Source: Nocardioides kribbensis (GTDB taxonomy: Bacteria; Actinomycetota; Actinomycetes; Propionibacteriales; Nocardioidaceae). From it: a DNA stretch of 64,000 nucleotides. The notes beneath the pieces were generated by a model that was given only the letters and a program-made list of their open reading frames with translations, did not search any database and was not told where the DNA came from. The DNA lies in assembly GCF_015070375.1 (NCBI RefSeq), contig NZ_JADCLL010000005.1:1-64000 (forward strand), given 5' to 3'. The translations under genes were made by a program, and so were the position numbers. Below, in pieces: positions 23,840 to 32,523 of the stretch (position 1 is the stretch's first letter; each line of letters opens with the position of its first letter).

Positions 23840-23875
23840 CCGCGGGGTCCGACGCCACGACGTCGGACCCCGCGG
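23840..23875 (-). terminator. Perfect 15-bp hairpin after the oxidoreductase gene
   Basis: CCGCGGGGTCCGACG (23840-23854) pairs perfectly with CGTCGGACCCCGCGG (23861-23875) around a 6-nt loop. It lies 38 bp past the stop of the quinone-oxidoreductase-like gene, in its reading direction, and just upstream of the pyrR -10. It probably isolates the pyr unit from upstream transcription. No U-tract is present. Confidence 0.7.
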
Positions 23876-23912
23876 CCCGCAGGTGCTCCAGGGCTCCGGG
23901 CCCCGGGCCGGA

Positions 23913-24929
23913 TCAGGCCTCGGCGATGTCGAGCAGGACCTTGCCGACGGCGCCACCCTCGACGGCGTCGTGCGCGGCGCCCGTCTCCTCCAGCGGGTAG
24001 TGGTGCAGCGGCACGCCGGCCTCCGCACCCACGCGCAGGGCACCGGCGGACACGGCCGCGGTGACGTCCTCGGCGGCGGCCTGCACGAGGTCGGCGCCCA
24101 GGGTGTAGAGGAGCAGGCCCTGGAGGCGCAGGTTCTTGGCGAAGGTGGCCCGCACCGGCACGGTCGCCTCGGCCCCGCCGTTGTCGGCGTAGTAGGCCAG
24201 GGTGCCGCGGTTGCGGAGCACCTCGACGTCGAGGCCGACGTTCTGCGCCAGGGCCACCTCCACGACCAGGTCGACGCCCTCGGGCACGACCGCGCGGATC
24301 TCGGCGGCGGCGTCGGAGGTGCGGTAGTTGACGATGTGGTGGGCGCCGGCCGCGCGGGCCAGGTCGGCCTTCTCCTCACCGCTGACCGTGGTGACCACGG
24401 TGGCGCCGGCCCAGACGGCCAGCTGGATCGCGGCGTTGCCCACCGCACCGGCCCCGCCGGCGACCAGCACGGTCTGTCCGGCCATCGAGCCCGGTGCCAG
24501 ACGCGCGGTGGTCTCCCCCGCGGTGAGCGCCCGGTGGGCGGTGACCGCCGGGACGCCGAGGGAGGCACCGAGGTCGAAGGACGCGCCCTCGGGCAGCGGC
24601 ACGACGCGCTCGGCGAGCTGCACGGTGTGCTGGGTCGACGTACCGAGGCCGCGACCCGACTGGGCCAGCACCAGCCAGACCCGGTCGCCCACGGCGTGGG
24701 TGGTGACACCCTCGCCGACGGCGTCGACGACGCCGGCACCGTCCTGACCAGGGGCGACCTCGGTGAAGTCGCCGTTCATGCCGTTGGCGCGGAACTTCCA
24801 GTCCGTGGGGTTGACCCCCGCCCGCACCAGGCGGACCCGGACCTCGCCGGGCCCGGGCTCGGGCAGGTCGCGCTCGACGACCTCGAGGACGGAGGAGGGA
24901 CCGGGCTTGCTGTAGACGACTGCTCGCAT
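23913..24929 (-). CDS. NADPH:quinone oxidoreductase-like MDR protein (zinc-free)
   Basis: Medium-chain dehydrogenase/reductase of the zeta-crystallin/quinone-oxidoreductase type, 338 residues. The N-terminal GroES-like domain includes RLVRAGVNPTDWKFRANG and PGQDGAGVVDAVGEGV; the Rossmann domain has VLVAGGAGAVGNAAIQLAV (AGGAGAVG nucleotide loop). The zinc-ligand cysteines of alcohol dehydrogenases are absent, which fits a reductase acting on quinones or enones. Substrate cannot be told from sequence. It stands alone: 147 bp and a hairpin separate it from pyrR, and the next gene upstream is an unrelated ATPase. Confidence 0.9.
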   Translation of the reverse strand: MRAVVYSKPGPSSVLEVVERDLPEPGPGEVRVRLVRAGVNPTDWKFRANGMNGDFTEVAPGQDGAGVVDAVGEGVTTHAVGDRVWLVLAQSGRGLGTSTQHTVQLAERVVPLPEGASFDLGASLGVPAVTAHRALTAGETTARLAPGSMAGQTVLVAGGAGAVGNAAIQLAVWAGATVVTTVSGEEKADLARAAGAHHIVNYRTSDAAAEIRAVVPEGVDLVVEVALAQNVGLDVEVLRNRGTLAYYADNGGAEATVPVRATFAKNLRLQGLLLYTLGADLVQAAAEDVTAAVSAGALRVGAEAGVPLHHYPLEETGAAHDAVEGGAVGKVLLDIAEA

Positions 24930-25022
24930 GGAGGGCGTAGCGCCCCGGGCGCGGGACTTGTTCCCGTGGAGGGCCTCAGGCCCCTGCCGCGCCCCCGTGG
25001 CCGGTGGCGGTGTCCGCCGGGC

Positions 25023-26549
25023 TCACAGGGTCGCGGCCATGCCGGCGCAGGCGGTGAGCCAGGCGCGGCGCGTCTCCTGGGACAACCGGGCGTAGGGCAC
25101 GACGGAGCCGGAGACGAGCGCGGGGTCGTAGGGCACGCGGTAGACCGCGCGGGTGCGCTGCTCGTAGACGTCGACGAGGTCGCGCGCCAGCGCCGCGTCG
25201 ACCTTCGGGGAGGGGTCGGAGAGCACGGTCACCGTCTTGTGCTTGAGGTCGGGGTGACCGGCGTCCTGGAGGGCGTCGAGCATCCACAGCCCGCTGTAGC
25301 CGGTGTCCTCCCGCACGGTGCTGGTGACCACCAGCAGGTCGGCGGCCGCGGCTGCGGCCAGCCAGTTCTCGGCGCGCATGTTGTTGCCGGTGTCGACGAG
25401 CAGGATCCGGTAGAAGCGCTCGAGCAGCCCGTGGACGGCGGCGAAGTCGTCGGCGCGGATCGTGCCGGTGACGTCGGCCCGCTCGTCGGAGGCCAGCACG
25501 TCGAAGTGGGCGTCGCCCTGGGTGCGGACGTAGGACCCCAGGTCGCCGATGCGCGACTGCGCGACGTCGTCGAAGCGGCCGAGGTCGCCGAGCAGCTCCC
25601 GGGTGGTGTTGCGGTGGTGGCCGCGGGTGCCCCGGATGCCCAGCGTGCCCCGGGTCTCGTTGTTGTCCCAGGCCACGACTCCGCCGCCCCGCACGGTGCC
25701 GAAGGTGTAGCCCGCCGCCAGCACGCCGGTGGTCTTGGCGGCCCCGCCCTTGGGGTTGACGAAGGCGATGGTGCGCGGGCCCGAGAGCTCGCGCTGCACC
25801 GCGGCGCGGTCGCGCTCGTGGGCGGCCTCCGCGCGGCCCATCGCCGGGCTGAGGAGTCCACCGCTCCACCGGCGCACCCGTCCGCGCCAGCCCCACGTGG
25901 CCGGCCCGTGGTCGGCGACGTCGGCGCGGCGGTCGAGGAAGTCGGTGGCCGACATGAAGCGTCGCGGCTGCGCCGGTACGCCGCCGGCGCCCGCCTCGCC
26001 CGCGGTGGCCGGCGGAGCGGTCGGCGCGACGGTCGGCGCGACGGTCGGCGCCGGGCCGGCCGGCGGGCCCACGGGCGGGCCAGCAGGCGGGCCAGCGGGC
26101 CGGGAGGACGGTGGCGGGGCCGGCGAGGTGGCCGGGGAGGCCGGTGGTGGCGAGGTCGGCGTCCACTGCGGCGGACCCACGGCCGGCGGGGGGCCGGCAG
26201 GGACTCGGTCTGCGTCCCTCACGGGGTCGGCCGACGGGTCGGACGGAGACACGTCGGGCGGAGTGGCCAGGTGATCGGCCAAGGGGTCGGTCAGGGGGTC
26301 ACCCAGGGGGTCGGCCAGGGGGTCGGCCAGGTGGTCGGTGACCGGGGAGCCGTCGCCCGGGGGCGGGCCGCTGCGGTCGGGGGTCGGCGCACGGTCGGCG
26401 GCGTGGGCCGCGAGGTCCTCCGGCCGGTGGAGCCGGTCGCTGGTGTCGGCGGACTCGTGGCGCGACCCGGGCGGGGTCCCGGGCTGGGGCCCGGGCTGCG
26501 GTCCGGGCTGGGTCGCGGGCCGGGGGTCGTGCGGCTGCTGCTGCGTCAT
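25023..26549 (-). CDS. ParA/MinD-type ATPase with long proline-rich N-terminus (EspI-like)
   Basis: The 508-residue protein has a disordered first 200 residues rich in Pro, Asp and Ala, including the repeats DPLADPLGDPLTDPLADHL and GPPAGPPVGPPAGP and the APTVAPTVAPT run. A C-terminal P-loop ATPase follows with the deviant Walker A VNPKGGAAKTT (Lys267, Lys272) and RILLVDTGNNMRAE as a Walker-B-like strand. This layout matches the EspI/ParA-like ATPases associated with type VII (ESX) secretion in actinobacteria. No ESX gene (eccC, esxA, PE/PPE) is in the window, so it is an orphan by position. A clear GGAGG ribosome site precedes the start at 26549. Confidence 0.8.
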   Translation of the reverse strand: MTQQQPHDPRPATQPGPQPGPQPGTPPGSRHESADTSDRLHRPEDLAAHAADRAPTPDRSGPPPGDGSPVTDHLADPLADPLGDPLTDPLADHLATPPDVSPSDPSADPVRDADRVPAGPPPAVGPPQWTPTSPPPASPATSPAPPPSSRPAGPPAGPPVGPPAGPAPTVAPTVAPTAPPATAGEAGAGGVPAQPRRFMSATDFLDRRADVADHGPATWGWRGRVRRWSGGLLSPAMGRAEAAHERDRAAVQRELSGPRTIAFVNPKGGAAKTTGVLAAGYTFGTVRGGGVVAWDNNETRGTLGIRGTRGHHRNTTRELLGDLGRFDDVAQSRIGDLGSYVRTQGDAHFDVLASDERADVTGTIRADDFAAVHGLLERFYRILLVDTGNNMRAENWLAAAAAADLLVVTSTVREDTGYSGLWMLDALQDAGHPDLKHKTVTVLSDPSPKVDAALARDLVDVYEQRTRAVYRVPYDPALVSGSVVPYARLSQETRRAWLTACAGMAATL

Positions 26550-26649
26550 GGGTCCTCCGAGAGACGGGGCGGCGTGCCGGTTTCCTTCCCTCGACCCGCC
26601 CGTGTCACACCCGCTCGTGCCGCAGCTGCCGGCGCCCTGGCCGTGGTGC

Positions 26650-26859
26650 CTAGCCCAGGGTGACCTCGACGACCACGTCGTCCTCGTCGAGGAGCAGGTT
26701 GACCCGGTCGGGGCGGAAGTCGAGGGTGCGCATCGTGCCCGGGCGCAGCAGGCGGTGGGGGCGGCCGGCGGCGTCGAGCTCGCCGACGGCGTCGGTGGCG
26801 GTGAGGCCGACGAGCCCGGTCGGCGGGGTCGGGTCGACCGGCGGGGGCGTGGAGGTCAT
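26650..26859 (-). CDS. I78-like peptidase-inhibitor-fold mini protein
   Basis: A 69-residue protein with a Pro-rich start and a core resembling the I78 peptidase-inhibitor family: GLTATDAVGELDAAGRPHR, then PGTMRTLDFRPDRVNLLLD (about residues 40-58) and a final hydrophobic strand. The DFRPDRVN signature is the best-conserved part of that family. There is no signal peptide, whereas many I78 proteins are exported, so an intracellular role or another function is possible. It stands alone between the EspI-like ATPase gene and the DUF1206 gene, same strand, with gaps of about 100 and 58 bp. Confidence 0.7.
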   Translation of the reverse strand: MTSTPPPVDPTPPTGLVGLTATDAVGELDAAGRPHRLLRPGTMRTLDFRPDRVNLLLDEDDVVVEVTLG

Positions 26860-26917
26860 CGCCCCAGCATGCCCGGTGCGGCGACCGGGTCGGCCCGACC
26901 CCGCGGTCCCGGCGACG

Positions 26918-27736
26918 TCAGCGTGAGAGGTGACGCGCGCGGGCGAAGCAGAAGAGCCCGTAGCAGCCGATGCCGACGGCGATGACGCCGAGCATCACGG
27001 GGCCGTAGGGCTGCTGCAGCACCTTGTGGAGGGCCTGGTCGAGCCCGCCGGACTTCTTGGCCTGGTGGGTGTAGGCGGCGTAGAGGAAGAGTCCGCCGAC
27101 GATGCCGATGGCGACGCCCTTGGCGGCGTAGCCCGCCTTGCCGAACCAGATGTAGGCCGTCCCGGCCTCACCGCTCTTGCCCTCCGCGGTGAGGTGCTCG
27201 CGGAACTTCTCGGTCCAGGCACGCACGATCTGACCCACGCCGTAGGCGATGACGAGCACGCCGGCGAGGCCGACCATGAACTGCCCACCCGACATGTTCA
27301 TCACCGTGGCGGTGGTGTCGTCGGAGCCGCCCTTGGAGCCCGATCCGGTGGCGACCTGGACGGCGCTCCACCCGATCACCGCGTAGATGACGCCCTTGAG
27401 CACCGACGAGGCCCGCTTGAGCCAGAGGTCCTTGCCCTCCTCGCCGCGGTGCCCCCCGACGGCCTCGAGGACGCGCCACACGACGAGCAGCAGCATGCCG
27501 ATCGCGATCAGCCAGATCGCCAGCTTGCCGAAGGGCTCGTCGGTCAGCTGCTGCAGCGCGCCCGTGCTCGACGCCGAGCCGCTCTGGTCGCCCAGCGCGA
27601 GCTGGAGCGCGATCCAGGCGATCATCAGGTGCACCACGCCGTAGGCGACGAGACCCGCGCGCACGGCGTGGTCGAGCCAGTCGCTCGACTCGGCCCGGTC
27701 GGTGGCGTCGCCAGCCTTGCGCGTCATCTCTCCCAT
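26918..27736 (-). CDS. DUF1206 family integral membrane protein
   Basis: A 272-residue membrane protein with about six hydrophobic segments arranged as three repeated pairs (GLVAYGVVHLMIAWIALQLA; VWRVLEAVGG then LKGVIYAVIGWSAVQVA; AGYAAKGVAIGIVGGLFLYA then VMLGVIAVGIGCYGLFCFAR). This matches DUF1206, an actinobacterial family of unknown function. Several Gly-rich cytoplasmic loops lie between them. The ATG at 27736 follows a TAGGTT -10 by 8 nt, implying a leaderless transcript; a second in-frame ATG three codons later is possible. No operon partner is evident. Confidence 0.88.
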   Translation of the reverse strand: MGEMTRKAGDATDRAESSDWLDHAVRAGLVAYGVVHLMIAWIALQLALGDQSGSASSTGALQQLTDEPFGKLAIWLIAIGMLLLVVWRVLEAVGGHRGEEGKDLWLKRASSVLKGVIYAVIGWSAVQVATGSGSKGGSDDTTATVMNMSGGQFMVGLAGVLVIAYGVGQIVRAWTEKFREHLTAEGKSGEAGTAYIWFGKAGYAAKGVAIGIVGGLFLYAAYTHQAKKSGGLDQALHKVLQQPYGPVMLGVIAVGIGCYGLFCFARARHLSR

Positions 27737-27750
27737 GGAGGCTGAACCTA
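27737..27750 (-). promoter_or_regulatory. Promoter for a leaderless DUF1206 transcript
   Basis: TAGGTT (27750-27745, minus strand) is followed by 8 nt and then the ATG at 27736. With usual -10 to +1 spacing the RNA would begin at, or one base before, the start codon. There is no Shine-Dalgarno in the interval. The -35 is not clear. Confidence 0.45.
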
Positions 27751-27839
27751 GACCCTCCGGGACCCTCCGCGCCCGGGTCCTGGGCCACCTGTGAGGGTGA
27801 GGCCCTCGCGCCGTCCGACCCGGGGGCGCCCGCGCCGGC

Positions 27840-29225
27840 TCAGGACAGGTCGCCCAGGGCGGTCTCGACGGCGCGGTGGAAGGTCGGGTAGGCGTAGATC
27901 ATCGTGCGCATCACCTCGACCGGCACCTCGGCGTGCACCGCCAGCGCGAGCAGGCCGAGGATCTCCCCACCGGCGGGACCCATGGCGGTGGCCCCCACCA
28001 GCACACCGCGGTCGGCGTCCTCGACCACCTTGACCAGTCCGCGGCCGCCGGGGCCGTGGGTGAAGCCGCGCGAGGACTGCTCGAGCGGGGCGCTGCCCGT
28101 GCGCACGCGCAGGCCGGCGTCGCGGGCCTGCTGCTCGGTGAGGCCCACGCCGCCGACCTCGGGATCGGTGAAGGTGGTGTGGGGCACGGCGTGGTAGCGG
28201 GCCGCCGGGCCCTCCTCGCCGGTGATGTCGCGGGTCGCGATCGCCGACTGGTACATCGACACGTGGGTGAAGGCCCCGTGGCCGGTGATGTCGCCGATGG
28301 CCCACAGCCGGTCGCCCGCCCGCAGGCGCTCGTCGACCTCGATCGTGCGGGCGGTGGGGTCGAGGCCGACCGTCTCCAGCCCCAGGTCGTCGAGGTTGGG
28401 GGTGCGCCCGGCCGCCACGAGCAGCTTGTCGGCCACGAGACGCTCGCCCTCCTCCCCGTCGAGGACGAGGGTGAAGGCGCCCTCGGCGTAGGAGACCGAG
28501 GTGGTCTCGACGCCGGTCATCACCCGGATCCCCTCGGCGGCGAAGACCTCCTCCAGCAGCCGCCCGGCCTCGGGCTCGTCGCCGGGCACCAGACGCTCGC
28601 CGTGCTGCACGATCGTCACGCGCACCCCGAAGCGGGCGAGCACCTGGGCCATCTCGCAGCCGATCGGCCCGCCGCCGAGCACGACGGCCGAGCCCGGGAG
28701 CTCGGTGAGGCGCACGACGTCGCGGTTGGTCCAGTACGGCGTGCCCGCGAGCCCGTCGATGGGCAGCTCCGCGGGGCGGGTGCCGGTGTTGAGCACGACG
28801 CCGCGCTGGGCGACGTAGGTGGTGCGGCCGCCGTCGGGAGCCTCGACGACCACCCGACCGGTGCCGTCGAGGCGGCCGACGCCGTGGACCACCGTGGCGC
28901 CGGCGTCGACGAGCCGGTCCACCGCGACCTGGTCGTCCCAGCCGGTGGTGGCCTCGGTGTCGATGCGGCGGGCCACCGGCGACCACGACGGCACGACGGT
29001 CGCATCGCCGGCCAGCTCGCCGACGCGGTGGGCCTCGGCGAGCGCGTCGGAGGCGCGCACCATCATCTTGGTGGGGATGCAGCCGTAGTAGGGGCACTCG
29101 CCGCCGACGAGGTGCTTGTCGACGGCCACGACCCGCAGCCCCGCCTGCGCCGCACCCGTGGCGAGGGCCTCGCCCCCGGGGCCGAGGCCGATGACGACGA
29201 GGTCGACGCTCACTTCTTCGCTCAT
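27840..29225 (-). CDS. NAD(P)/FAD-dependent pyridine nucleotide-disulfide oxidoreductase
   Basis: Flavin disulfide reductase family, 461 residues. FAD site VIGLGPGGEALATGAA, redox-active pair in GGECPYYGCIPTK (Cys44, Cys49), NAD(P) site VVLGGGPIGCEMAQVLARFG, second FAD site LWAIGDITGHGAFTH and a C-terminal dimerisation domain. In lipoamide or mycothione reductase the C-terminal motif is AHPT with the catalytic His; here it is AYPTFHRAVE, so that His is replaced by Tyr, as in some transhydrogenase-like and uncharacterised members. Dihydrolipoyl dehydrogenase proper is therefore unlikely. No lipoyl enzyme genes are nearby. A gap of 103 bp separates it from the DUF1206 gene. Confidence 0.85.
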   Translation of the reverse strand: MSEEVSVDLVVIGLGPGGEALATGAAQAGLRVVAVDKHLVGGECPYYGCIPTKMMVRASDALAEAHRVGELAGDATVVPSWSPVARRIDTEATTGWDDQVAVDRLVDAGATVVHGVGRLDGTGRVVVEAPDGGRTTYVAQRGVVLNTGTRPAELPIDGLAGTPYWTNRDVVRLTELPGSAVVLGGGPIGCEMAQVLARFGVRVTIVQHGERLVPGDEPEAGRLLEEVFAAEGIRVMTGVETTSVSYAEGAFTLVLDGEEGERLVADKLLVAAGRTPNLDDLGLETVGLDPTARTIEVDERLRAGDRLWAIGDITGHGAFTHVSMYQSAIATRDITGEEGPAARYHAVPHTTFTDPEVGGVGLTEQQARDAGLRVRTGSAPLEQSSRGFTHGPGGRGLVKVVEDADRGVLVGATAMGPAGGEILGLLALAVHAEVPVEVMRTMIYAYPTFHRAVETALGDLS

Positions 29226-29236
29226 GGCGCCAGCCT

Positions 29237-29252
29237 GCCCGCCTTGGCGGGC
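29237..29252 (-). terminator. Short hairpin between nusB and the flavin reductase gene
   Basis: GCCCGCC (29237-29243) pairs with GGCGGGC (29246-29252) around TT. It lies about 60 bp past the nusB stop and just upstream of the reductase start. It may end the aro-efp-nusB transcript; stability is modest and no U-tract follows. Confidence 0.4.
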
Positions 29253-29312
29253 CCACGGATCACCCGATCGTGGGACCCGGGCGGGGGCGGCCGCCGAGGG
29301 CGGTCGTGGCGC

Positions 29313-29720
29313 TCAGACCAGGGAGGCCTTGTCGCGCATGACCGCGCCCAGGACGCCGTTGACGAAGGACGGCGACTCGTCGGTCGACAGGTCGCGCACC
29401 AGGGCCATGGCCTCGGAGACGGCCACCGGGTCGGGCACGTCGTCGGCCCACAGCAGCTCGAAGACGCCCAGGCGCAGCACGTTGCGGTCGACGGCCGGCA
29501 TCCGGTCGAGGGTCCAGCCCTCGGAGTAGGTCGCGAGCAACTCGTCGATGCGGGCCTGGTGCTCGACCACGCCCCGCACGAGCTCACCGGTGTAGGCGTG
29601 CTGCGGGCCCTCGCCGTCGGCGACGGCGCGCTCGAGGTGCTCCAGGGGAGCCTCGCTGCGCATCTCGGCGGCGAAGAGCACGTCCAGCGCCCGCTTGCGG
29701 GCCTTGGAGCGGGCCGCCAT
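29313..29720 (-). CDS. nusB: Transcription antitermination protein NusB
   Basis: RNA-binding antitermination factor that works with NusE (S10) on rRNA leaders. The all-helical 135-residue protein begins [20 protein letters not shown], contains VVEHQARIDELLATYSEGW and DRMPAVDRNVLRLGVFELLW, and ends in SPSFVNGVLGAV, all typical. The ATG at 29720 overlaps the last base of the efp stop, so the pair is coupled as in many actinobacteria (efp-nusB). Confidence 0.97.
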   Translation of the reverse strand: MAARSKARKRALDVLFAAEMRSEAPLEHLERAVADGEGPQHAYTGELVRGVVEHQARIDELLATYSEGWTLDRMPAVDRNVLRLGVFELLWADDVPDPVAVSEAMALVRDLSTDESPSFVNGVLGAVMRDKASLV

Positions 29721-30283
29721 CAGGACTTGACGCGACCGAGGTAGGAGGAGTCGCGGGTGTCGACCTTGACCTTCTCGCCCTGGTTGATGAAGAGCGGCAC
29801 CTGGATCTCGTGGCCGGTCTCGAGCGTGGCCGGCTTGGTGCGGCCGGTGGCGCTGTCACCGGCCAGGCCGGGCTCGGTGAAGGTGATGACGAGCTCGACC
29901 GAGGCGGGGAGCTCGACGAAGAGCACGCGGCCCTCGTTGGTGGCCACGATGGCCTCCTGGTTCTCCAGGAGGAAGTTCGCGCCGTCGCCGAGGATCTCCG
30001 GGGCGACCTCGAGCTGGTCGTAGGTGGCGACGTCCATGAAGACGAACGAGGTGCCGTCGTTGTAGAGGTACTGCATGGTGCGGCGGTCGACGGTCGCGGT
30101 CTCGACCTTGGTGCCGGCGTTGAAGGTCTTGTCGACGTTCTTGCCCGACTCGACGTTGCGCAGCTTGGTGCGCACGAAGGCGGGGCCCTTGCCGGGCTTC
30201 ACGTGCTGGAACTCGACGACAGCCCAGAGCTGACCGTCGATGTTGAGAACCATGCCGTTCTTGAGGTCGTTGGTCGATGCCAT
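29720..30283 (-). CDS. efp: Translation elongation factor P
   Basis: Relieves ribosome stalling at polyproline. It has 187 residues and three beta-barrel domains. The loop that reaches the peptidyl-transferase centre reads [10 protein letters not shown] with Lys32 flanked by two prolines (Pro30, Pro34); this PGKGP loop is the form described as working without lysine modification in actinobacteria, and no epmA, epmB or earP gene is nearby. The product is relevant here because several neighbours (EspI-like ATPase, prepilin peptidase, PyrK) have Pro-rich segments. It starts at ATG 30283, 116 bp after the aroQ stop; a small AGGCGT/ACGCCT hairpin lies in that gap. Confidence 0.98.
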   Translation of the reverse strand: MASTNDLKNGMVLNIDGQLWAVVEFQHVKPGKGPAFVRTKLRNVESGKNVDKTFNAGTKVETATVDRRTMQYLYNDGTSFVFMDVATYDQLEVAPEILGDGANFLLENQEAIVATNEGRVLFVELPASVELVITFTEPGLAGDSATGRTKPATLETGHEIQVPLFINQGEKVKVDTRDSSYLGRVKS

Positions 30284-30398
30284 CTGCGCGGTTCAGCCTC
30301 ACTGCGTCGGGGAGTCGGAGTGTCGCCCGAGGCGTCTCGGACGAACGCCTGAGTCTACCGGGCGCGGACCGCAGCCCCGCACTCGGCGGTGGGGCCGG

Positions 30399-30836
30399 TC
30401 AGCCGGCGCTGCTGCGCGCGACGACCTCGAGCGCCACGCGGTAGCCGTCGACACCGAGGCCCTTGACCACCTCGACGGCGTGCGGGGTGACCACCGAGTG
30501 GTGGCGGAACTCCTCGGGCCGGGCGTGGGGGTCGGAGATGTGCACCTCCACCAGGGGTGCGGTCAGCTGGGCGCAGGCGTCGTAGACGGCGTAGGAGTAG
30601 TGCGTCCACGCCGCGGCGTTGAGCACCACCGGGTGGCCGTCGTCGGCCGCGGCGTTGAGCCAGTCGACCATCACGCCCTCGTGGTTGGTCTGGCGCACCT
30701 CGACCTCGAGCCCGAGGTCGCGGCCCCACTCGACGCACAGCGTGGCGAGCTCGGCGTGGGTGGTGGAGCCGTAGATCTCCGGCTGACGCTTGCCGAGCCG
30801 GCCGAGGTTGGGCCCGTTGAGCACGAGGACGCTCAT
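30399..30836 (-). CDS. aroQ: 3-dehydroquinate dehydratase, type II
   Basis: Third shikimate step, dehydrating 3-dehydroquinate. The 145-residue size and [21 protein letters not shown] start identify the type II (AroQ) fold; the catalytic Tyr is in EIYG, with the VDWLNAA and [11 protein letters not shown] segments and [16 protein letters not shown], which carries the active-site His. ATG at 30836 overlaps the aroB stop (ATGA). Last aro gene of the cluster. Confidence 0.97.
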   Translation of the reverse strand: MSVLVLNGPNLGRLGKRQPEIYGSTTHAELATLCVEWGRDLGLEVEVRQTNHEGVMVDWLNAAADDGHPVVLNAAAWTHYSYAVYDACAQLTAPLVEVHISDPHARPEEFRHHSVVTPHAVEVVKGLGVDGYRVALEVVARSSAG

Positions 30837-32005
30837 GCGCCCTCTCCCGTGGTGGCCGTGCTCCCCGCGTCGGTCGTGATGGCGGCGAAGGCCGCCCGCA
30901 GGTCGGCGTCGGAGGGCCCGGCGAGCACGCGCGGTCGCGCGACGTCGTCGAGCACCACGAAGCGCAGCTGGTCGCCGCGCGTCTTCTTGTCGACCCGCAT
31001 CGTGGCCAGCAGGTCGTCGTACGCCGCCCCGGCGTAGCCGGTGGGCAGGCCCACCCGGGCGAGCACGCTGCGGTGCCGCTCGACGACGGCTGCAGGCAGG
31101 CTGCCCGCGCGGTGCGCCAGCTCGGCGACGAACACGCAGCCGATCGCGACGGCCTCGCCGTGACGGATGGCGTAGCCCTCGGCGCGCTCGATGGCGTGGC
31201 CGAGGGTGTGGCCGTAGTTGAGCACCTCGCGACCGGGGTGGCCGTCGGCCCCGCCGGTCTCGCGCAGGTCGGCCACGACGACGTCGACCTTGACGCGGAT
31301 GGCGCGCTCGACGAGCTCGCGCAGCACCGGCGAGCCTGCGACCAGGTCGGCGGGGTCGGTGGCCTCCACCAGGTCCAGGATGACCGGGTCGGCCACGAAG
31401 CCGCACTTGACGACCTCGCCGAGCCCTGCGACGAGCTCCTCGCGGGGCAGCCCCTCGAGCAGGGCCAGGTCGCACAGCACGCCGGCGGGCTCGTGGAAGG
31501 CGCCGACGAGGTTCTTGCCCGCCGCGGTGTTGATGCCGGTCTTGCCGCCCACGGCGGCGTCGACCATCGCCAGCAGCGTGGTCGGCACGTGCACGACCCG
31601 CACGCCGCGCAGCCAGCTGGCCGCGACGAAGCCGCCCAGGTCGGTGGTGGCGCCGCCGCCGAAGGTGACGACGGCGTCGGAGCGGGTGAAGCCCGCCGCG
31701 CCGAGCGCCTCCCAGACGTCGACCAGCACGCCGGCGGTCTTGGCGGCCTCGCCCTCGGGCAGGCCCAGCGCCAGGACGTCGTGGTGGGGCCGCAGCGCGT
31801 CGACGACGGGCTGGGCGAGCTCGCCGAGGGCCCCGGCGTAGAGGAACGCCACGCGCTGCACGCCGGGGCCGAGCAGGTCGTGGAGGCGGTCGGTGACCCG
31901 GTGGCCCACCACCACGTCGTAGGGCGACGCGCCGCCGACGTGCAGCACCGTCAGGTCGGACGATCGGGTCGGGTCGGGTGTCGGGCCGTCGGTCGGGTCG
32001 GTCAC
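30833..32005 (-). CDS. aroB: 3-dehydroquinate synthase
   Basis: Second shikimate step, converting DAHP to 3-dehydroquinate with NAD+ and a metal ion. The 390-residue protein has the NAD loop [40 protein letters not shown], and metal ligands in the [12 protein letters not shown] and RHGEAVAIG segments. An Asp/Pro/Thr-rich N-terminal stretch precedes the domain. It overlaps aroK upstream and aroQ downstream by 4 bp each. Confidence 0.98.
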   Translation of the reverse strand: MTDPTDGPTPDPTRSSDLTVLHVGGASPYDVVVGHRVTDRLHDLLGPGVQRVAFLYAGALGELAQPVVDALRPHHDVLALGLPEGEAAKTAGVLVDVWEALGAAGFTRSDAVVTFGGGATTDLGGFVAASWLRGVRVVHVPTTLLAMVDAAVGGKTGINTAAGKNLVGAFHEPAGVLCDLALLEGLPREELVAGLGEVVKCGFVADPVILDLVEATDPADLVAGSPVLRELVERAIRVKVDVVVADLRETGGADGHPGREVLNYGHTLGHAIERAEGYAIRHGEAVAIGCVFVAELAHRAGSLPAAVVERHRSVLARVGLPTGYAGAAYDDLLATMRVDKKTRGDQLRFVVLDDVARPRVLAGPSDADLRAAFAAITTDAGSTATTGEGA

Positions 32006-32523
32006 GGCAGGAGCTCCTCGATCGCGTCGGCGACCTGGTCGGGGGTGCGGGCGTCGGTGTCGACGACGTGGGTGGCGACGGCCTCGTACACGGGCGTGCG
32101 CTCCTCGAGCAGCTGTTTCATCCGTCCGCGCACGTTGCCCATGAGCATCGGTCGGGCGACCCCGAGGCCGACCCGGGAGGCCGCGTCGGCGAGCCCCACG
32201 CGCAGGAAGACGACCACGTGGCCGGCGAGCAGGGCGCGGGTGTCCTCGCGCAGCACCGCTCCCCCGCCGAGGGCCAGCACGCCGGGGTGCTCGGCGAGCG
32301 CGGCGGCGACGGCCGCGGCCTCGAGGTCGCGGAAGTGCTGCTCCCCGTCGTCGACGAAGATGTCGGAGATCGCGCGCTGCTCGGCGGCCTCGACGTCACG
32401 GTCGGTGTCGCGGACCCCGACGCCCCAGCGGGCGCCCAGCAGGTCGGCGACGGTGGTCTTGCCCGCGCCCATGGGCCCCACGAGCACGACGCGGGGACGG
32501 ACGGCGGGGCTGCCTGCGCTCAC
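32002..32523 (-). CDS. aroK: Shikimate kinase
   Basis: Phosphorylates shikimate at the 3-position. The 173-residue P-loop kinase has Walker [17 protein letters not shown], the DTDRDVEA shikimate-binding Asp, the glycine-rich [12 protein letters not shown], and the LID Arg region [15 protein letters not shown]. Overlaps aroC by 4 bp (GTGA) and aroB by 4 bp, so aroC-aroK-aroB-aroQ are translationally chained. Confidence 0.98.
   Translation of the reverse strand: MSAGSPAVRPRVVLVGPMGAGKTTVADLLGARWGVGVRDTDRDVEAAEQRAISDIFVDDGEQHFRDLEAAAVAAALAEHPGVLALGGGAVLREDTRALLAGHVVVFLRVGLADAASRVGLGVARPMLMGNVRGRMKQLLEERTPVYEAVATHVVDTDARTPDQVADAIEELLP

Noticed and set aside
30837..31475. Longer N-terminal version of aroQ
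   Set aside because: The frame is open inside aroB, but the ATG at 30836 has the ATGA overlap and the exact AroQ start.
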